From an uncultured Clostridia bacterium (GTDB lineage Bacteria; Bacillota; Clostridia; Christensenellales; UBA1242), in NCBI GenBank assembly GCA_947589025.1, contig CANQAY010000004.1, positions 1-64,000 on the forward strand: DNA of 64,000 bases, given 5' to 3'. Below are positions 15,718 through 28,295 of the stretch, piece after piece. The notes under the pieces are model-generated. The model did not search any database, was not told the origin of the DNA, and was given only the letters and a program-made list of their open reading frames with translations. Made by a program: the position numbers and the translations under genes. Within the stretch, counting starts at the first letter, position 1; each line of letters starts with the position of its first letter.

Positions 15718-16464
15718 ATGAAAGATATTCAAAATGAAAATTTAAAAACAATACAATTGCATTTTACTGGTGCTAAAAATTTAGAAAGTATAATGCAAGA
15801 TGGCCTTTTGCCCAAAATTGGTGGCAATGCTAATCAATTGGAAGAAACTCCAAAAGTATTTTTTAGCGTTGGTTTAGATTCTTTATATTTATATGATAAT
15901 TGGATTAAGTGGTTCATTTATCGTACTCAAAAAAGGCGATATTCCGAGCATTGCGAAAATAAGTATGACACTGAAAATAATTATTATGAATATCAAAAGT
16001 TGGCTAATGAAAAGTTTTGTTCAGATCTTGTTTCTGGTGCACTTTTTATAGAAGAAAATAGACTGCAAGCTTATGAAAAATTTTATGAATTAGCAAAGAG
16101 CAATATATTTTTAAAACTTAGTTTGGTTGATGGTGTTGATTATGACAACAATGATAGTGATGAAATAAAGGCTAGAGATTTATCAAGCAAATCAAAATTA
16201 ACACAAACAATGTTTAAAACAATGTATGGCAAAGGGTTAACATCAAGCAAAAAGTTTCCTTATCGTATGGAAAGATGGAATATGCATACAAAATCTGAGC
16301 ATGGCATTGATCCAAGCAAGATTGAACAATTGTCAATAAATGGGAAAACTGATATGCTGTCTATTCTGTTTTATTTATATGAAAAATCAAACAATAAAAA
16401 TTTTGATTTTTTAAATGAATTTATAAAATATGCTAAACAAAAAGAAAATATATTGCAAACATAA
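15718..16464 (+). CDS. Unknown protein, possible ART-fold N-terminus
   Basis: A 248-residue, Asn/Lys/Tyr-rich protein. Its N-terminus LHFTGAKNLESIMQDGLLP followed by PKVFFSVG recalls the H-x-T ... I-x2-GL entry of ADP-ribosyltransferase-like folds such as DarT or RNA 2'-phosphotransferase. This is a pattern impression, not a confirmed homology: the later Tyr and Glu of such active sites cannot be placed with confidence. The remainder is helical with no known motif. It is a single gene with its own promoter and a leaderless start, inserted between rlmN and rpe. It could equally be a house-keeping protein of uncultured Clostridia; no antitoxin-like partner is adjacent. Confidence 0.6.
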   Translation: MKDIQNENLKTIQLHFTGAKNLESIMQDGLLPKIGGNANQLEETPKVFFSVGLDSLYLYDNWIKWFIYRTQKRRYSEHCENKYDTENNYYEYQKLANEKFCSDLVSGALFIEENRLQAYEKFYELAKSNIFLKLSLVDGVDYDNNDSDEIKARDLSSKSKLTQTMFKTMYGKGLTSSKKFPYRMERWNMHTKSEHGIDPSKIEQLSINGKTDMLSILFYLYEKSNNKNFDFLNEFIKYAKQKENILQT

Positions 16465-16520
16465 ATTTTAAAATAAATATTTAATAAAAGCCTAATTTTA
16501 TTTTATATTTATTTTTTTTA

Positions 16521-16529
16521 TGTTATAAT
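16521..16529 (+). promoter_or_regulatory. Extended -10 element of rpe
   Basis: TGT-TATAAT with no good -35 in the T-rich stretch upstream; AGGAG at about 16544 precedes ATG 16553. Confidence 0.55.
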
Positions 16530-16552
16530 ATATTAATAAAAATAGGAGAGTT

Positions 16553-17212
16553 ATGAAAAAGATTGTGGTTGCTGCATCCAGTTTGCCCGCTGGGCGAAAT
16601 ATGTCCAGTCAAATAGAGTATATTCAACGTGTTGGAACTTATGGTGCGGATATGTATCACCTTGACGTTATGGATGGCGAATTTACGCGCTATAAAACAA
16701 TTGACTATACTTATATTGAACAGTTGAGGGAGCGCTCTCCGCTTATTTTTGACGCGCATTTAATGGTTAAAAATGTGGAAAAATCCATTAAACAATATAT
16801 TAAAGCGGGGGCGGACATTATAACCGTGCATTATGAGGTGTTTTTGGATGCCGAAAGTTTAATTAAAGTGCTTAAAAAAATTAAGCGGGCAGGCAAAATG
16901 GCAGGCCTTGCCGTTGATATTGACACCGATGTTAAGGTGGTGGACCAATTTTTAAAATATTTGGATATGGTAACCATCCTTTGCGTAAAGGTTGGCAAGG
17001 GCGGGCAGCAGTTTAACGAGACAAGCCTTAAAAAAATTAAATACGTGCGTTCACTAAATCATGATATATTAATTGAAGCTGACGGCGGCATAAACCCAAC
17101 AACCGGTGCGCAATGCGTTAGGGCGGGGGCAGATGTTTTAGTTAGCGGTGCTTATATCTATAATAATGATACCTATGAGGCAATTCAACAACTTAAGGGA
17201 AAAACTAATTAA
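16553..17212 (+). CDS. rpe: Ribulose-phosphate 3-epimerase
   Basis: A 219-residue TIM barrel that interconverts ribulose 5-phosphate and xylulose 5-phosphate. The metal-binding set is complete: YHLDVMDGEF, FDAHLMV, TVHYE and EADGGI, plus the phosphate loop GKGGQQF. The N-terminus ASSLPAG is looser than the usual PSILSAD, so a related sugar-phosphate epimerase cannot be excluded. AGGAG lies 4 nt from ATG. Its stop overlaps the rsmE start (TAATG). In B. subtilis rpe lies near prkC and rsgA; neither is here. Confidence 0.88.
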   Translation: MKKIVVAASSLPAGRNMSSQIEYIQRVGTYGADMYHLDVMDGEFTRYKTIDYTYIEQLRERSPLIFDAHLMVKNVEKSIKQYIKAGADIITVHYEVFLDAESLIKVLKKIKRAGKMAGLAVDIDTDVKVVDQFLKYLDMVTILCVKVGKGGQQFNETSLKKIKYVRSLNHDILIEADGGINPTTGAQCVRAGADVLVSGAYIYNNDTYEAIQQLKGKTN

Positions 17213-17904
17213 TGGACGAAAGATATTTTTTTGAAAATTTAAATGAAAATGTTGTGTCCTTTTTGGGGCAGGAGGCCAACCACATTGCCAAAGTTAGACG
17301 CAAGCGCGTGGGGGATGAAATTATTGGTTTTAATGGCGATGGTTATGACTATAAACTTAAAATTAACTCAATTTTAAAAAACGAAGTTAAAGCAAATGTA
17401 ATTTCAAAGCAAAAAAATAGGGCATTTAATCAGCAAAAAATTGTGGTTTATTTGGCAATGCTTAAAAATGAGGCAATGCAAACGGCAATTGACAATTTGG
17501 CGGAACTTAACATTAGTGAAGTTAAACTTTTTAAGGCGGATTTTTCCGTTGCCACAGTGGATAGTAAAAAGTTGGAAAAATTAACCGCAATTTCCACCCA
17601 AGCCAGCAAACAGTGTGAGCGGGCGGACGTTATGAAAATAACCATAATAGATAAATCTCAAATTAAACAAGATATTTTGCAGTTTAACAACGCATTTTTT
17701 GCATATGAAAATTCAACTAAGCCTATTTCAAAATTTAATGGCAGTTTTGCATTAATAATTGGGCCGGAAGGCGGTTTTTCGGCGGAAGAGGTTAAATATT
17801 TTAACTCTTTTTCAAAAGAAATTAGCCTTGGCACAACCATTTTGCGTGCCGAAGTGGCAGTTGTTGCCGGAGTAAGCAGCCTAAAGGCGGTAAGCCTATG
17901 TTAG
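17212..17904 (+). CDS. rsmE: 16S rRNA (uracil-1498-N3)-methyltransferase
   Basis: A 230-residue SPOUT-class methyltransferase. The N-terminal PUA-like domain (about residues 1-70) precedes the knotted catalytic domain with LIIGPEGGFSAEEV and the C-terminal LGTTILRAEVAVVAG, both diagnostic for RsmE. It starts in the TAATG overlap with rpe and overlaps mtaB by 7 nt, forming a tight rpe-rsmE-mtaB operon. prmA, its common upstream neighbour, is absent. Confidence 0.94.
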   Translation: MDERYFFENLNENVVSFLGQEANHIAKVRRKRVGDEIIGFNGDGYDYKLKINSILKNEVKANVISKQKNRAFNQQKIVVYLAMLKNEAMQTAIDNLAELNISEVKLFKADFSVATVDSKKLEKLTAISTQASKQCERADVMKITIIDKSQIKQDILQFNNAFFAYENSTKPISKFNGSFALIIGPEGGFSAEEVKYFNSFSKEISLGTTILRAEVAVVAGVSSLKAVSLC

Positions 17905-19142
17905 CAAGCGTGGTAACCCTTGGTTGCAAGGTCAATGAATATGAAAGTCAATCCATTTTAAATCAGTTAAAGCAGGCGGGCTATGATATTTGCGAGGGGC
18001 TTGTTAAAGCGGATGTTTATGTTGTTAACACCTGCGCGGTAACCAACATGGCGGAGCATAAATCCCGCCAAATGCTAAGCCGCATTTTAAAACTTAACCC
18101 AAACGCCAAAATTTTTGTGTGCGGTTGCGCAGTTCAAAACAATCCCTCCCAATTTTTAAAAAATGCTAATGTTTTTGCACTTGTTGGCAACGCGGGGAAA
18201 GAGGATATTGTAAAATTTATTAATAAACAAAACAAAGTTTTGCCCGATTTAATTCATGATAAATACACCTCAACTGCCCGCCCAATAAAAACCCGCACTA
18301 GGCAATACATAAAAATTCAGGACGGGTGTGATTACTTTTGCACCTATTGTTTAATACCATATGTGCGGGGCAGGAGCCGTAGCCGTAATATGGCAGATAT
18401 TATTGATGAAGTCAAGCACACCAATGCAAAGGAAATTGTGCTAACCGGCATAAATATGACGGATTACAAGCAAAATAACAAACCTGCCCTAAAAAAACTT
18501 ATTAAAGAGGTGGACAAACTAAATGTAAGGTTTAGAATTTCATCCATAGAGTGCATGGCACTTGATGATGAAATGATAAAAATATTAAAATCTTCAAAAA
18601 ACTTTTGCCCACATTTTCACATAAGCCTTCAATCTGCTTGCAATGAAACATTAAAGCGCATGAACAGGCATTACACAATAGAAACATTTATGCAAATTGT
18701 GCAAAACATTAAAAACAATTTTTCAAATGCAACAATTTCAACTGACATTATTGTGGGTTTTGTGGGTGAAACCGAAAAAGAATTTAAAACCACAGTTTCA
18801 AATTTAAAGAAAATTGGGTTTAGTTTTATGCACATTTTCCCATACAGTGAGCGTGCAGGCACAGTTGCCAGCAAAATGGAAAGCAAAATTGATAAAGCCA
18901 CAAAAAAAATTAGGGAAGATAAACTTGTTAAACTAAACCAGCAATTAAAAACCAAATTTTATAATAACAACAAAAACACCACACACACAGTTCTGGTGGA
19001 ACTTTATGAAAATGGTTATTCTTGCGGTTACACTGAAAATTATGTTTACACTTACATTAAAGGCAAACTAAAAAATAACGAAATTGTTAACATTAAATTA
19101 ACAAAGCCATATAAAGAGGGCATGATTGGAGAAATTTGCTAA
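17898..19142 (+). CDS. mtaB: tRNA t6A37 methylthiotransferase MtaB
   Basis: A 414-residue radical SAM enzyme that converts t6A37 to ms2t6A37 in ANN-decoding tRNAs. The N-terminal UPF0004 domain has TLGCKVNEYES and NTCAVTNMAE with three cluster-ligating cysteines. The radical SAM motif is CDYFCTYCLIPYVRG, with the GINMTDY block after it, and a short TRAM-like C-terminus follows. The LGCKVN form separates it from MiaB and RimO. It overlaps the end of rsmE, a pairing also found in other Bacillota. Confidence 0.94.
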   Translation: MLASVVTLGCKVNEYESQSILNQLKQAGYDICEGLVKADVYVVNTCAVTNMAEHKSRQMLSRILKLNPNAKIFVCGCAVQNNPSQFLKNANVFALVGNAGKEDIVKFINKQNKVLPDLIHDKYTSTARPIKTRTRQYIKIQDGCDYFCTYCLIPYVRGRSRSRNMADIIDEVKHTNAKEIVLTGINMTDYKQNNKPALKKLIKEVDKLNVRFRISSIECMALDDEMIKILKSSKNFCPHFHISLQSACNETLKRMNRHYTIETFMQIVQNIKNNFSNATISTDIIVGFVGETEKEFKTTVSNLKKIGFSFMHIFPYSERAGTVASKMESKIDKATKKIREDKLVKLNQQLKTKFYNNNKNTTHTVLVELYENGYSCGYTENYVYTYIKGKLKNNEIVNIKLTKPYKEGMIGEIC

Positions 19143-19148
19143 AATCCT

Positions 19149-19176
19149 TTTACTTAAATTAAAATTTTGATATAAT
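19149..19176 (+). promoter_or_regulatory. Promoter of the HIT gene
   Basis: TTTACT (19149-19154), 16 nt, extended TGA-TATAAT (19171-19176); AGAGGTG before ATG 19193. Confidence 0.65.
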
Positions 19177-19192
19177 AAAAGAGAGGTGAATT

Positions 19193-19528
19193 ATGGAAGA
19201 TTGCGTATTTTGTAAAATTATTAAAGGGGAACTTTCCAGCACTAAATTATATGAAGATAAAGATTTTATAATTATTAAAGATATTAACCCAACCGCAAAA
19301 GTGCACTTGTTAGCTATACCTAAAAATCACGTGCCTTACATAGACATGATGACGGAAGAAGGTGCTTCTTATTTGGGCAAAATTATGCTAAAAATTTCCA
19401 AAATGCAAGAAAAACTGGGCATAACTGACGGCTATCGTTTGGTAATAAATCAGGGTGAAAACGCTGGGCAAACAGTAAATCACGTTCATATCCACATCCT
19501 AGGCGGCGAAAAACTAAAAGAAATGTAA
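19193..19528 (+). CDS. hinT: HIT family nucleotide hydrolase (HinT-like)
   Basis: A 111-residue histidine-triad protein of the HinT branch, hydrolysing AMP-linked phosphoramidates. The N-terminal CVFCKIIKGE carries two cysteines often binding zinc, and the triad HVHIHILGG is at the C-terminus. AGAGGTG precedes ATG 19193. It is monocistronic, with a terminator fused to the rpsU promoter immediately downstream. The natural substrate is not known. Confidence 0.93.
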   Translation: MEDCVFCKIIKGELSSTKLYEDKDFIIIKDINPTAKVHLLAIPKNHVPYIDMMTEEGASYLGKIMLKISKMQEKLGITDGYRLVINQGENAGQTVNHVHIHILGGEKLKEM

Positions 19529-19536
19529 AAATTTTT

Positions 19537-19565
19537 AAAAAGTGGTTGACAATATCACTTTTTTT
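19537..19565 (+). terminator. hinT terminator with the rpsU -35 in its loop
   Basis: AAAAAGTGG (19537-19545) pairs with TCACTTTTT (19555-19563, one G-U). The loop holds TTGACA (19546-19551). Confidence 0.75.
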
Positions 19566-19574
19566 GTGTATAAT
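19546..19574 (+). promoter_or_regulatory. Promoter of rpsU
   Basis: TTGACA (19546-19551), 17 nt, TATAAT (19569-19574). Confidence 0.85.
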
Positions 19575-19609
19575 ATAAAAGAATTTCAAATAAAAGTGGG
19601 TGAATAAAG

Positions 19610-19798
19610 TTGACAACAGTTAAATGTGGCGAAAATGAGTCTATTGACAGCGCATTAAAACGTTTTAAACGTAAATGTCAAAAAGACGGCATAATTGGTG
19701 ACCTTAAAAAGAAAACTGAATATGTTAAGCCAAGCGTTGCTAGGAAAGAAAAATCTAAAGCAGCACGTAAACGCGCTATGAAACGCAACAAATATTAA
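19610..19798 (+). CDS. rpsU: 30S ribosomal protein S21
   Basis: A 62-residue strongly basic protein with the S21 pattern: [17 protein letters not shown] near the N-terminus, then [20 protein letters not shown]. The start is taken as TTG 19610, with GGGTGA 6-7 nt upstream as ribosome site; no ATG fits. A consensus promoter and a UUCG-loop terminator make it an independent, probably highly expressed unit. The rare start codon in a ribosomal protein gene is noteworthy but fits the N-terminal alignment of the family. Confidence 0.93.
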   Translation: MTTVKCGENESIDSALKRFKRKCQKDGIIGDLKKKTEYVKPSVARKEKSKAARKRAMKRNKY

Positions 19799-19800
19799 AC

Positions 19801-19823
19801 CACTAGTTCGCTAGTGTTTTTTT
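19801..19823 (+). terminator. Terminator of rpsU (UUCG loop)
   Basis: CACTAG (19801-19806), loop TTCG, CTAGTG (19811-19816), T run. Confidence 0.92.
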
Positions 19824-19885
19824 ATTTTATTTAACACAAAAAAGCATTAAAATTAACAAAAACATTTTCCTTTTTTTTGTTGTTT

Positions 19886-19894
19886 TGGTATAAT
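19886..19894 (+). promoter_or_regulatory. Extended -10 of pcrA, predicted leaderless start at 19901
   Basis: TGG-TATAAT (TATAAT 19889-19894), 6 nt, ATG 19901. No recognisable -35 and no Shine-Dalgarno. Confidence 0.65.
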
Positions 19895-19900
19895 AAAAGC

Positions 19901-24122
<4,222 letters not shown>

Positions 24123-24127
24123 AACTA

Positions 24128-24155
24128 TTGACAATTATAAAAATTATGTTATCAT
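24128..24155 (+). promoter_or_regulatory. Promoter, predicted leaderless start at 24162
   Basis: TTGACA (24128-24133), 16 nt, extended TGT-TATCAT (24150-24155), 6 nt, ATG 24162. No Shine-Dalgarno. Confidence 0.72.
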
Positions 24156-24161
24156 TATTTT

Positions 24162-24518
24162 ATGAAAAATTATGAAACGCGAGATTATGTTACAGCATTC
24201 TTTTCTAGTGACACATTAATCGAAAAATTTTTTAACAATGTTGTTTTGCTTTACGGCAACGGCAATGGACAAGCAGAAATTACTTATTCTGCACCTCAAC
24301 TTGTTGATGTTTCTTTGTTTAATGACGAAAAAGAACGCTTGGTAATAATTGAATTAACAAATTTTGATTTAGAAATTAAATGGGTTAACAGCAAAGTGTT
24401 TGTTGAACCTAATATGGAGCCCGTTAAACGCTTATGGCTAAAATTTTTAAAAAACACCTTTGCCGATTATGAGGCAGAGTATTCAAAGCATCACTTAAAT
24501 TTTATTCAAACGTTATAA
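24162..24518 (+). CDS. Unknown protein, 118 aa
   Basis: Not recognised. A soluble, acidic 118-residue protein: an N-terminal helix (DYVTAFFSSDTLIEKFFNN), a predicted beta-rich centre (QAEITYSAPQLVDVSLF, LVIIELTNFDLEIKW) and a C-terminal amphipathic helix (VKRLWLKFLKNTFADYEAEY). It is a single gene between ligA and smc, with its own promoter and no ribosome site. Codon use looks like that of its neighbours, so recent transfer is not indicated. Confidence 0.6.
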   Translation: MKNYETRDYVTAFFSSDTLIEKFFNNVVLLYGNGNGQAEITYSAPQLVDVSLFNDEKERLVIIELTNFDLEIKWVNSKVFVEPNMEPVKRLWLKFLKNTFADYEAEYSKHHLNFIQTL

Positions 24519-24520
24519 TG

Positions 24521-24539
24521 CCGCGTAAGCGGTTTTTTT
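24521..24539 (+). terminator. Short terminator after the 118-aa gene
   Basis: CCGC, loop GTAA, GCGG (24521-24532), then seven T. The stem is only 4 bp. Confidence 0.6.
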
Positions 24540-24581
24540 ATTTAAAATTAAATAAAAATTTAATTATGCAATAAAATCTTT

Positions 24582-24609
24582 TTGTTTTTAGGTTAAATTT
24601 TGTTATAAT
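24582..24609 (+). promoter_or_regulatory. Promoter of the smc-ftsY-ylxM-ffh operon
   Basis: TTGTTT (24582-24587), 16 nt, extended TGT-TATAAT (24604-24609); AGAGG before ATG 24635. Confidence 0.68.
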
Positions 24610-24634
24610 ACTATTTGATATTTAGAGGATAAAA

Positions 24635-27600
24635 ATGGTAACATTTAAAGAAATTGAAATGGCGGGGTTTAAATCCTTTGCTGACGATACTCATATAAAT
24701 TTCGATGGTGGCATAACGGCAATTGTTGGGCCAAACGGCTGCGGCAAATCCAATGTTAGTGATGCTATTCGTTGGGTGCTTGGTGAACAATCTAGTAAGG
24801 CTTTGCGTGGTGATAGCATGCAAGATTTTATTTTTGCCGGCACTGAAAAGCGTAAAAAATTGAGTTATTGTGAAGTTTCTTTGGTGTTTGACAACACAAA
24901 TAAATGGTTTAATGTTGACTATAACGAAGTTGTTTTAACCCGTAAACTTTATCGCAGTGGGGAAAGTGAATATTACATCAATCGCAAACTTTGCCGTTTA
25001 AAAGATATCCGCAACATTTTGTATGATAGTGGCATTGGCAAGGATGGTTATTCCATTATAGGCCAAGGCAGGGTGGAAGAAATTATTCAATCTAAGCCAG
25101 AAGATAGGCGCGCCATTTTTGAAGAAGCGGCTGGCATATCAAAATATAAGGCCAGCAAAAAGGATACCGAGCGTAGGCTAGTTAATGTGCGGGATAATTT
25201 AAGCCGCGCTAACGATATTATAACCGAAGTTGAACGCCGCTTAGGCCCTTTAAAAAGGCAAAGTGAAGACGCTAAAAAATATTTGGAATATCGTGATAAT
25301 TTAAAGCAACTTGAAATTAACGCCTATATTTATCAATACGATCACGCCGCCCAAACTAAGCGTGAAATTAATGATAAACTGCAAGGGTTAAGGGATAATT
25401 TAAATGTTTTAACCAACTCAATGGAAACTGAGCAAGCTAAATACGATAAAAACCTTAACGAAATTAATCAGCTTGATAAACGCGCCAACGATTTACACGA
25501 GCAAGTGCTTGTTAACACTGTTGAATTGGAAAAACGCCAAGGAGATACCCGCCTTTTAACCGAAAAAACTCGTTATGTAAAGGAAGAGTTAGATAGATTA
25601 ACCCAAAACATAAATAATTATAATTTAGATTTACAGCAACGCAAAGCCCTTGTAAATTCGGCTATTTCTTTGCGTGAAGAAGAAAAAACTAATTTATCCG
25701 CACTGCAAAAGCAAAATCAAGCATTAAGTGAAAAATATTTTGAACTTATAGACAAAATAACCAAAAGTGAAGGAGAAAAAGAAGAGCATCAACGCGCTAT
25801 AATAGACAATTTATCTAAATTAACAGATATAAAAGCCAACCTTTCTGCTTATTTAGCTAAAAGGGACACTTTAACTGAAAATTTAAAGCAAGATAATGCC
25901 AAGCTTGTTTCTTTAACGCAAGAAAAAGCAGATGTTGAATTAGAATTTAAGCAATTAAATAAAGAGTTGGAAACAATTAGGGCAAACAAGCAAACAAAAG
26001 AGGGCAATGTTGCAAAAATTACCGATAAACTAGACAAAATTAATGCCGATATTAACGAAACAAATTTGAAAATTTATAATTTAAAATCGTCAATCGCTAA
26101 CGATACAAACCGCAAAAACATTTTAACAAATTTGCAAGCGGATTTTGAAGGTTATCAATTTGCAGTTAAAAGATTGTTGCAAGAAAGCAAAAACAACCCA
26201 ACACTAAGCAAAGCCATAAAGGGCGTTGTGGGCAACATTATTTCTGTTGATGAAAAATTTTCGGTTGCCATTGAAATTGCACTGGGCGGCAGCATTCAAA
26301 ACATTGTAACTAAAGACGAAAACGATGCAAAAATTTTAATTAATTATTTAAAACAAACCCGTTTGGGCAGGGCAACTTTTTTGCCAATAACCACCGTTAA
26401 ACCGCGCGGCCTTTCCATGCAAGATAAAGCTTATTTAAAATCTGCTGGCTGTTTTGGTGTGGCAAGCGAACTTGTTAAGGCGGATGCTGTTTATAAGCCA
26501 GTTATTGATAGTTTGCTTGGCTCCACTGTTGTTGTGGATAGTTTGGATAACGCCACAAATTTGGCAAAACGCACCGGCTTTGCTTTTAGAATTGTTACCT
26601 TAGAAGGGGATGTTTTATCTCCACAAGGCAGCATGTCGGGAGGCAGCAAAAATAAAACAAATGATAGTTCGCTGTTAAATAAAGATAATGAAATTAAGGC
26701 ATTAACCAAAGCAATTGAAGAAAAATCTACCGAACTAAACACAATAACAGCCCATTTCAATTCGTTAACCGATGCAGTAAACAAATTAAAAAGCCTTTTG
26801 GCTAAAGAGCAGGACGAATTAACCAGCACAAACAACTTATATTTTGTTAAAAACACTAAGCTAGAAAATTTAAAACAAAATTTATCTAGTTTAGAAGAAG
26901 ATGTTTTCAGTTTACAAAGCCAAATAACCGTTGCCAAAAATTTGGTTGAAGATTTAACAAGCAAAATCAATTCAATAGATAATGTTGAGCTTGATTATAA
27001 CGCCAGCCAGCAAAAGGCAACCGAGTTTAACAAAAACACTAAGGATGCTTATGAGCAATTAAAACAAAAACGTGATGAATATAACGAAAATATGACCGCA
27101 TCCAAGGTTAAAATTGCTTCTACTGAAGAAAAAATAAATTCGCTAAATAAAGAGATAGAAACCCAAAATATAGAAATACAAAACATTGAAAAGAATATAG
27201 AAATTTTATCTAAAAACCTTGCTAGCCAGCAGGCTGTTTATAACGAGGCCATTAATTTAAATAAATCTAAGCAAGACGATAGCGAAGTGGAAAAAATTAA
27301 ACAAACTTTAAATGAGTTAAACACAAAAATTTCTCAATTTGACGATTTTAAACAGACTTTAATGAAAGAATTGAAAGATTTGGACGATAAAAAGACTGAG
27401 TTAAACAACGAAATTGGCAGAGTGAACAACAAAATTTATCAACAAGAAACCAATCTTCAAAAAGTGGATATTGATATAGAAAATATGCAAGAGCGCATTT
27501 TTGAAGAATATGAAATGACTTATAACGATTGCTTGCCTCACAAAACAATTGATGAAAACTTTAATATTAAGGATACTTTAATTCAAATTAACAAAATTAA

Positions 27601-28261
27601 AAATCAGATTAACGCTTTGGGCCCAGTAAATATAAACGCTTTGGAAGAATATAAAACCGAAGGCGCAAGATATGAAGAGATGAATTCTCAGATAGAAGAC
27701 TTAAAAAAGGCAGAGGAAGATGCCGTTAAAATTATTGCAGACCTTTCTAAAGAAATGCTTGAAAAATTTAACACCGAATTTGCCAAAATTCAGGCCAACT
27801 TCACAAAAGTGTTTAAAGAGCTATTTGGCGGCGGCAATGCAAGGCTAGAGCTTTTGCCAAGCGAAGACCCACTTACTGCCGGCGTTGAAATAATTGCACA
27901 ACCACCGGGTAAGGTGCTACAACAAATAACCTTGCTGAGCGGTGGGGAAAAGACTATGACAGCCATTGCAATTTTGTTTGCAATATTAAAATTAAAGCCA
28001 ATGCCTTTCTGCTTTTTGGATGAAATAGAAGCCGCTTTGGACGACGCTAACATTGAAAGATATGCAAGATATTTAAAACGTTTTAGTGACGAAACACAGT
28101 TTATTGTAATTACTCACCGTAAGCCAACAATGGAACTTGCCGACAGCCTTTATGGTGTTACGATGGAAGAAAAAGGCGTTAGTAAAATAGTTTCCGTTAA
28201 GCTTGCAGATGCTGTAAAAGTTGCGGAAAGTGATAACGGTAAAAATCAAGAAACGGCGTAA
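24635..28261 (+). CDS. smc: Chromosome segregation protein SMC
   Basis: A 1208-residue condensin ATPase. The N-terminal head has Walker A VGPNGCGKSNVSDAIRW (about residues 32-48). Two long coiled coils (about 170-500 and 670-1000) flank a hinge near residues 510-660 with the GVVGNIISVDEKFS and RATFLPITT elements. The C-terminal head has the signature LLSGGEKTM and Walker B FCFLDEIEAALDDAN. Length is normal (about 1190). With ScpA and ScpB (not here) it organises the chromosome. rnc, its usual upstream neighbour, is 14 kb away, the two clusters being split by the priA to ligA block. Confidence 0.97.
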   Translation: MVTFKEIEMAGFKSFADDTHINFDGGITAIVGPNGCGKSNVSDAIRWVLGEQSSKALRGDSMQDFIFAGTEKRKKLSYCEVSLVFDNTNKWFNVDYNEVVLTRKLYRSGESEYYINRKLCRLKDIRNILYDSGIGKDGYSIIGQGRVEEIIQSKPEDRRAIFEEAAGISKYKASKKDTERRLVNVRDNLSRANDIITEVERRLGPLKRQSEDAKKYLEYRDNLKQLEINAYIYQYDHAAQTKREINDKLQGLRDNLNVLTNSMETEQAKYDKNLNEINQLDKRANDLHEQVLVNTVELEKRQGDTRLLTEKTRYVKEELDRLTQNINNYNLDLQQRKALVNSAISLREEEKTNLSALQKQNQALSEKYFELIDKITKSEGEKEEHQRAIIDNLSKLTDIKANLSAYLAKRDTLTENLKQDNAKLVSLTQEKADVELEFKQLNKELETIRANKQTKEGNVAKITDKLDKINADINETNLKIYNLKSSIANDTNRKNILTNLQADFEGYQFAVKRLLQESKNNPTLSKAIKGVVGNIISVDEKFSVAIEIALGGSIQNIVTKDENDAKILINYLKQTRLGRATFLPITTVKPRGLSMQDKAYLKSAGCFGVASELVKADAVYKPVIDSLLGSTVVVDSLDNATNLAKRTGFAFRIVTLEGDVLSPQGSMSGGSKNKTNDSSLLNKDNEIKALTKAIEEKSTELNTITAHFNSLTDAVNKLKSLLAKEQDELTSTNNLYFVKNTKLENLKQNLSSLEEDVFSLQSQITVAKNLVEDLTSKINSIDNVELDYNASQQKATEFNKNTKDAYEQLKQKRDEYNENMTASKVKIASTEEKINSLNKEIETQNIEIQNIEKNIEILSKNLASQQAVYNEAINLNKSKQDDSEVEKIKQTLNELNTKISQFDDFKQTLMKELKDLDDKKTELNNEIGRVNNKIYQQETNLQKVDIDIENMQERIFEEYEMTYNDCLPHKTIDENFNIKDTLIQINKIKNQINALGPVNINALEEYKTEGARYEEMNSQIEDLKKAEEDAVKIIADLSKEMLEKFNTEFAKIQANFTKVFKELFGGGNARLELLPSEDPLTAGVEIIAQPPGKVLQQITLLSGGEKTMTAIAILFAILKLKPMPFCFLDEIEAALDDANIERYARYLKRFSDETQFIVITHRKPTMELADSLYGVTMEEKGVSKIVSVKLADAVKVAESDNGKNQETA

Positions 28262-28295
28262 ATAATAAACTACTTACACAATATATAGGAGATTT

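Noticed and set aside
15718-16464. Toxin-antitoxin locus
   Set aside because: The gene is alone, with no small partner gene; flanking genes are house-keeping.
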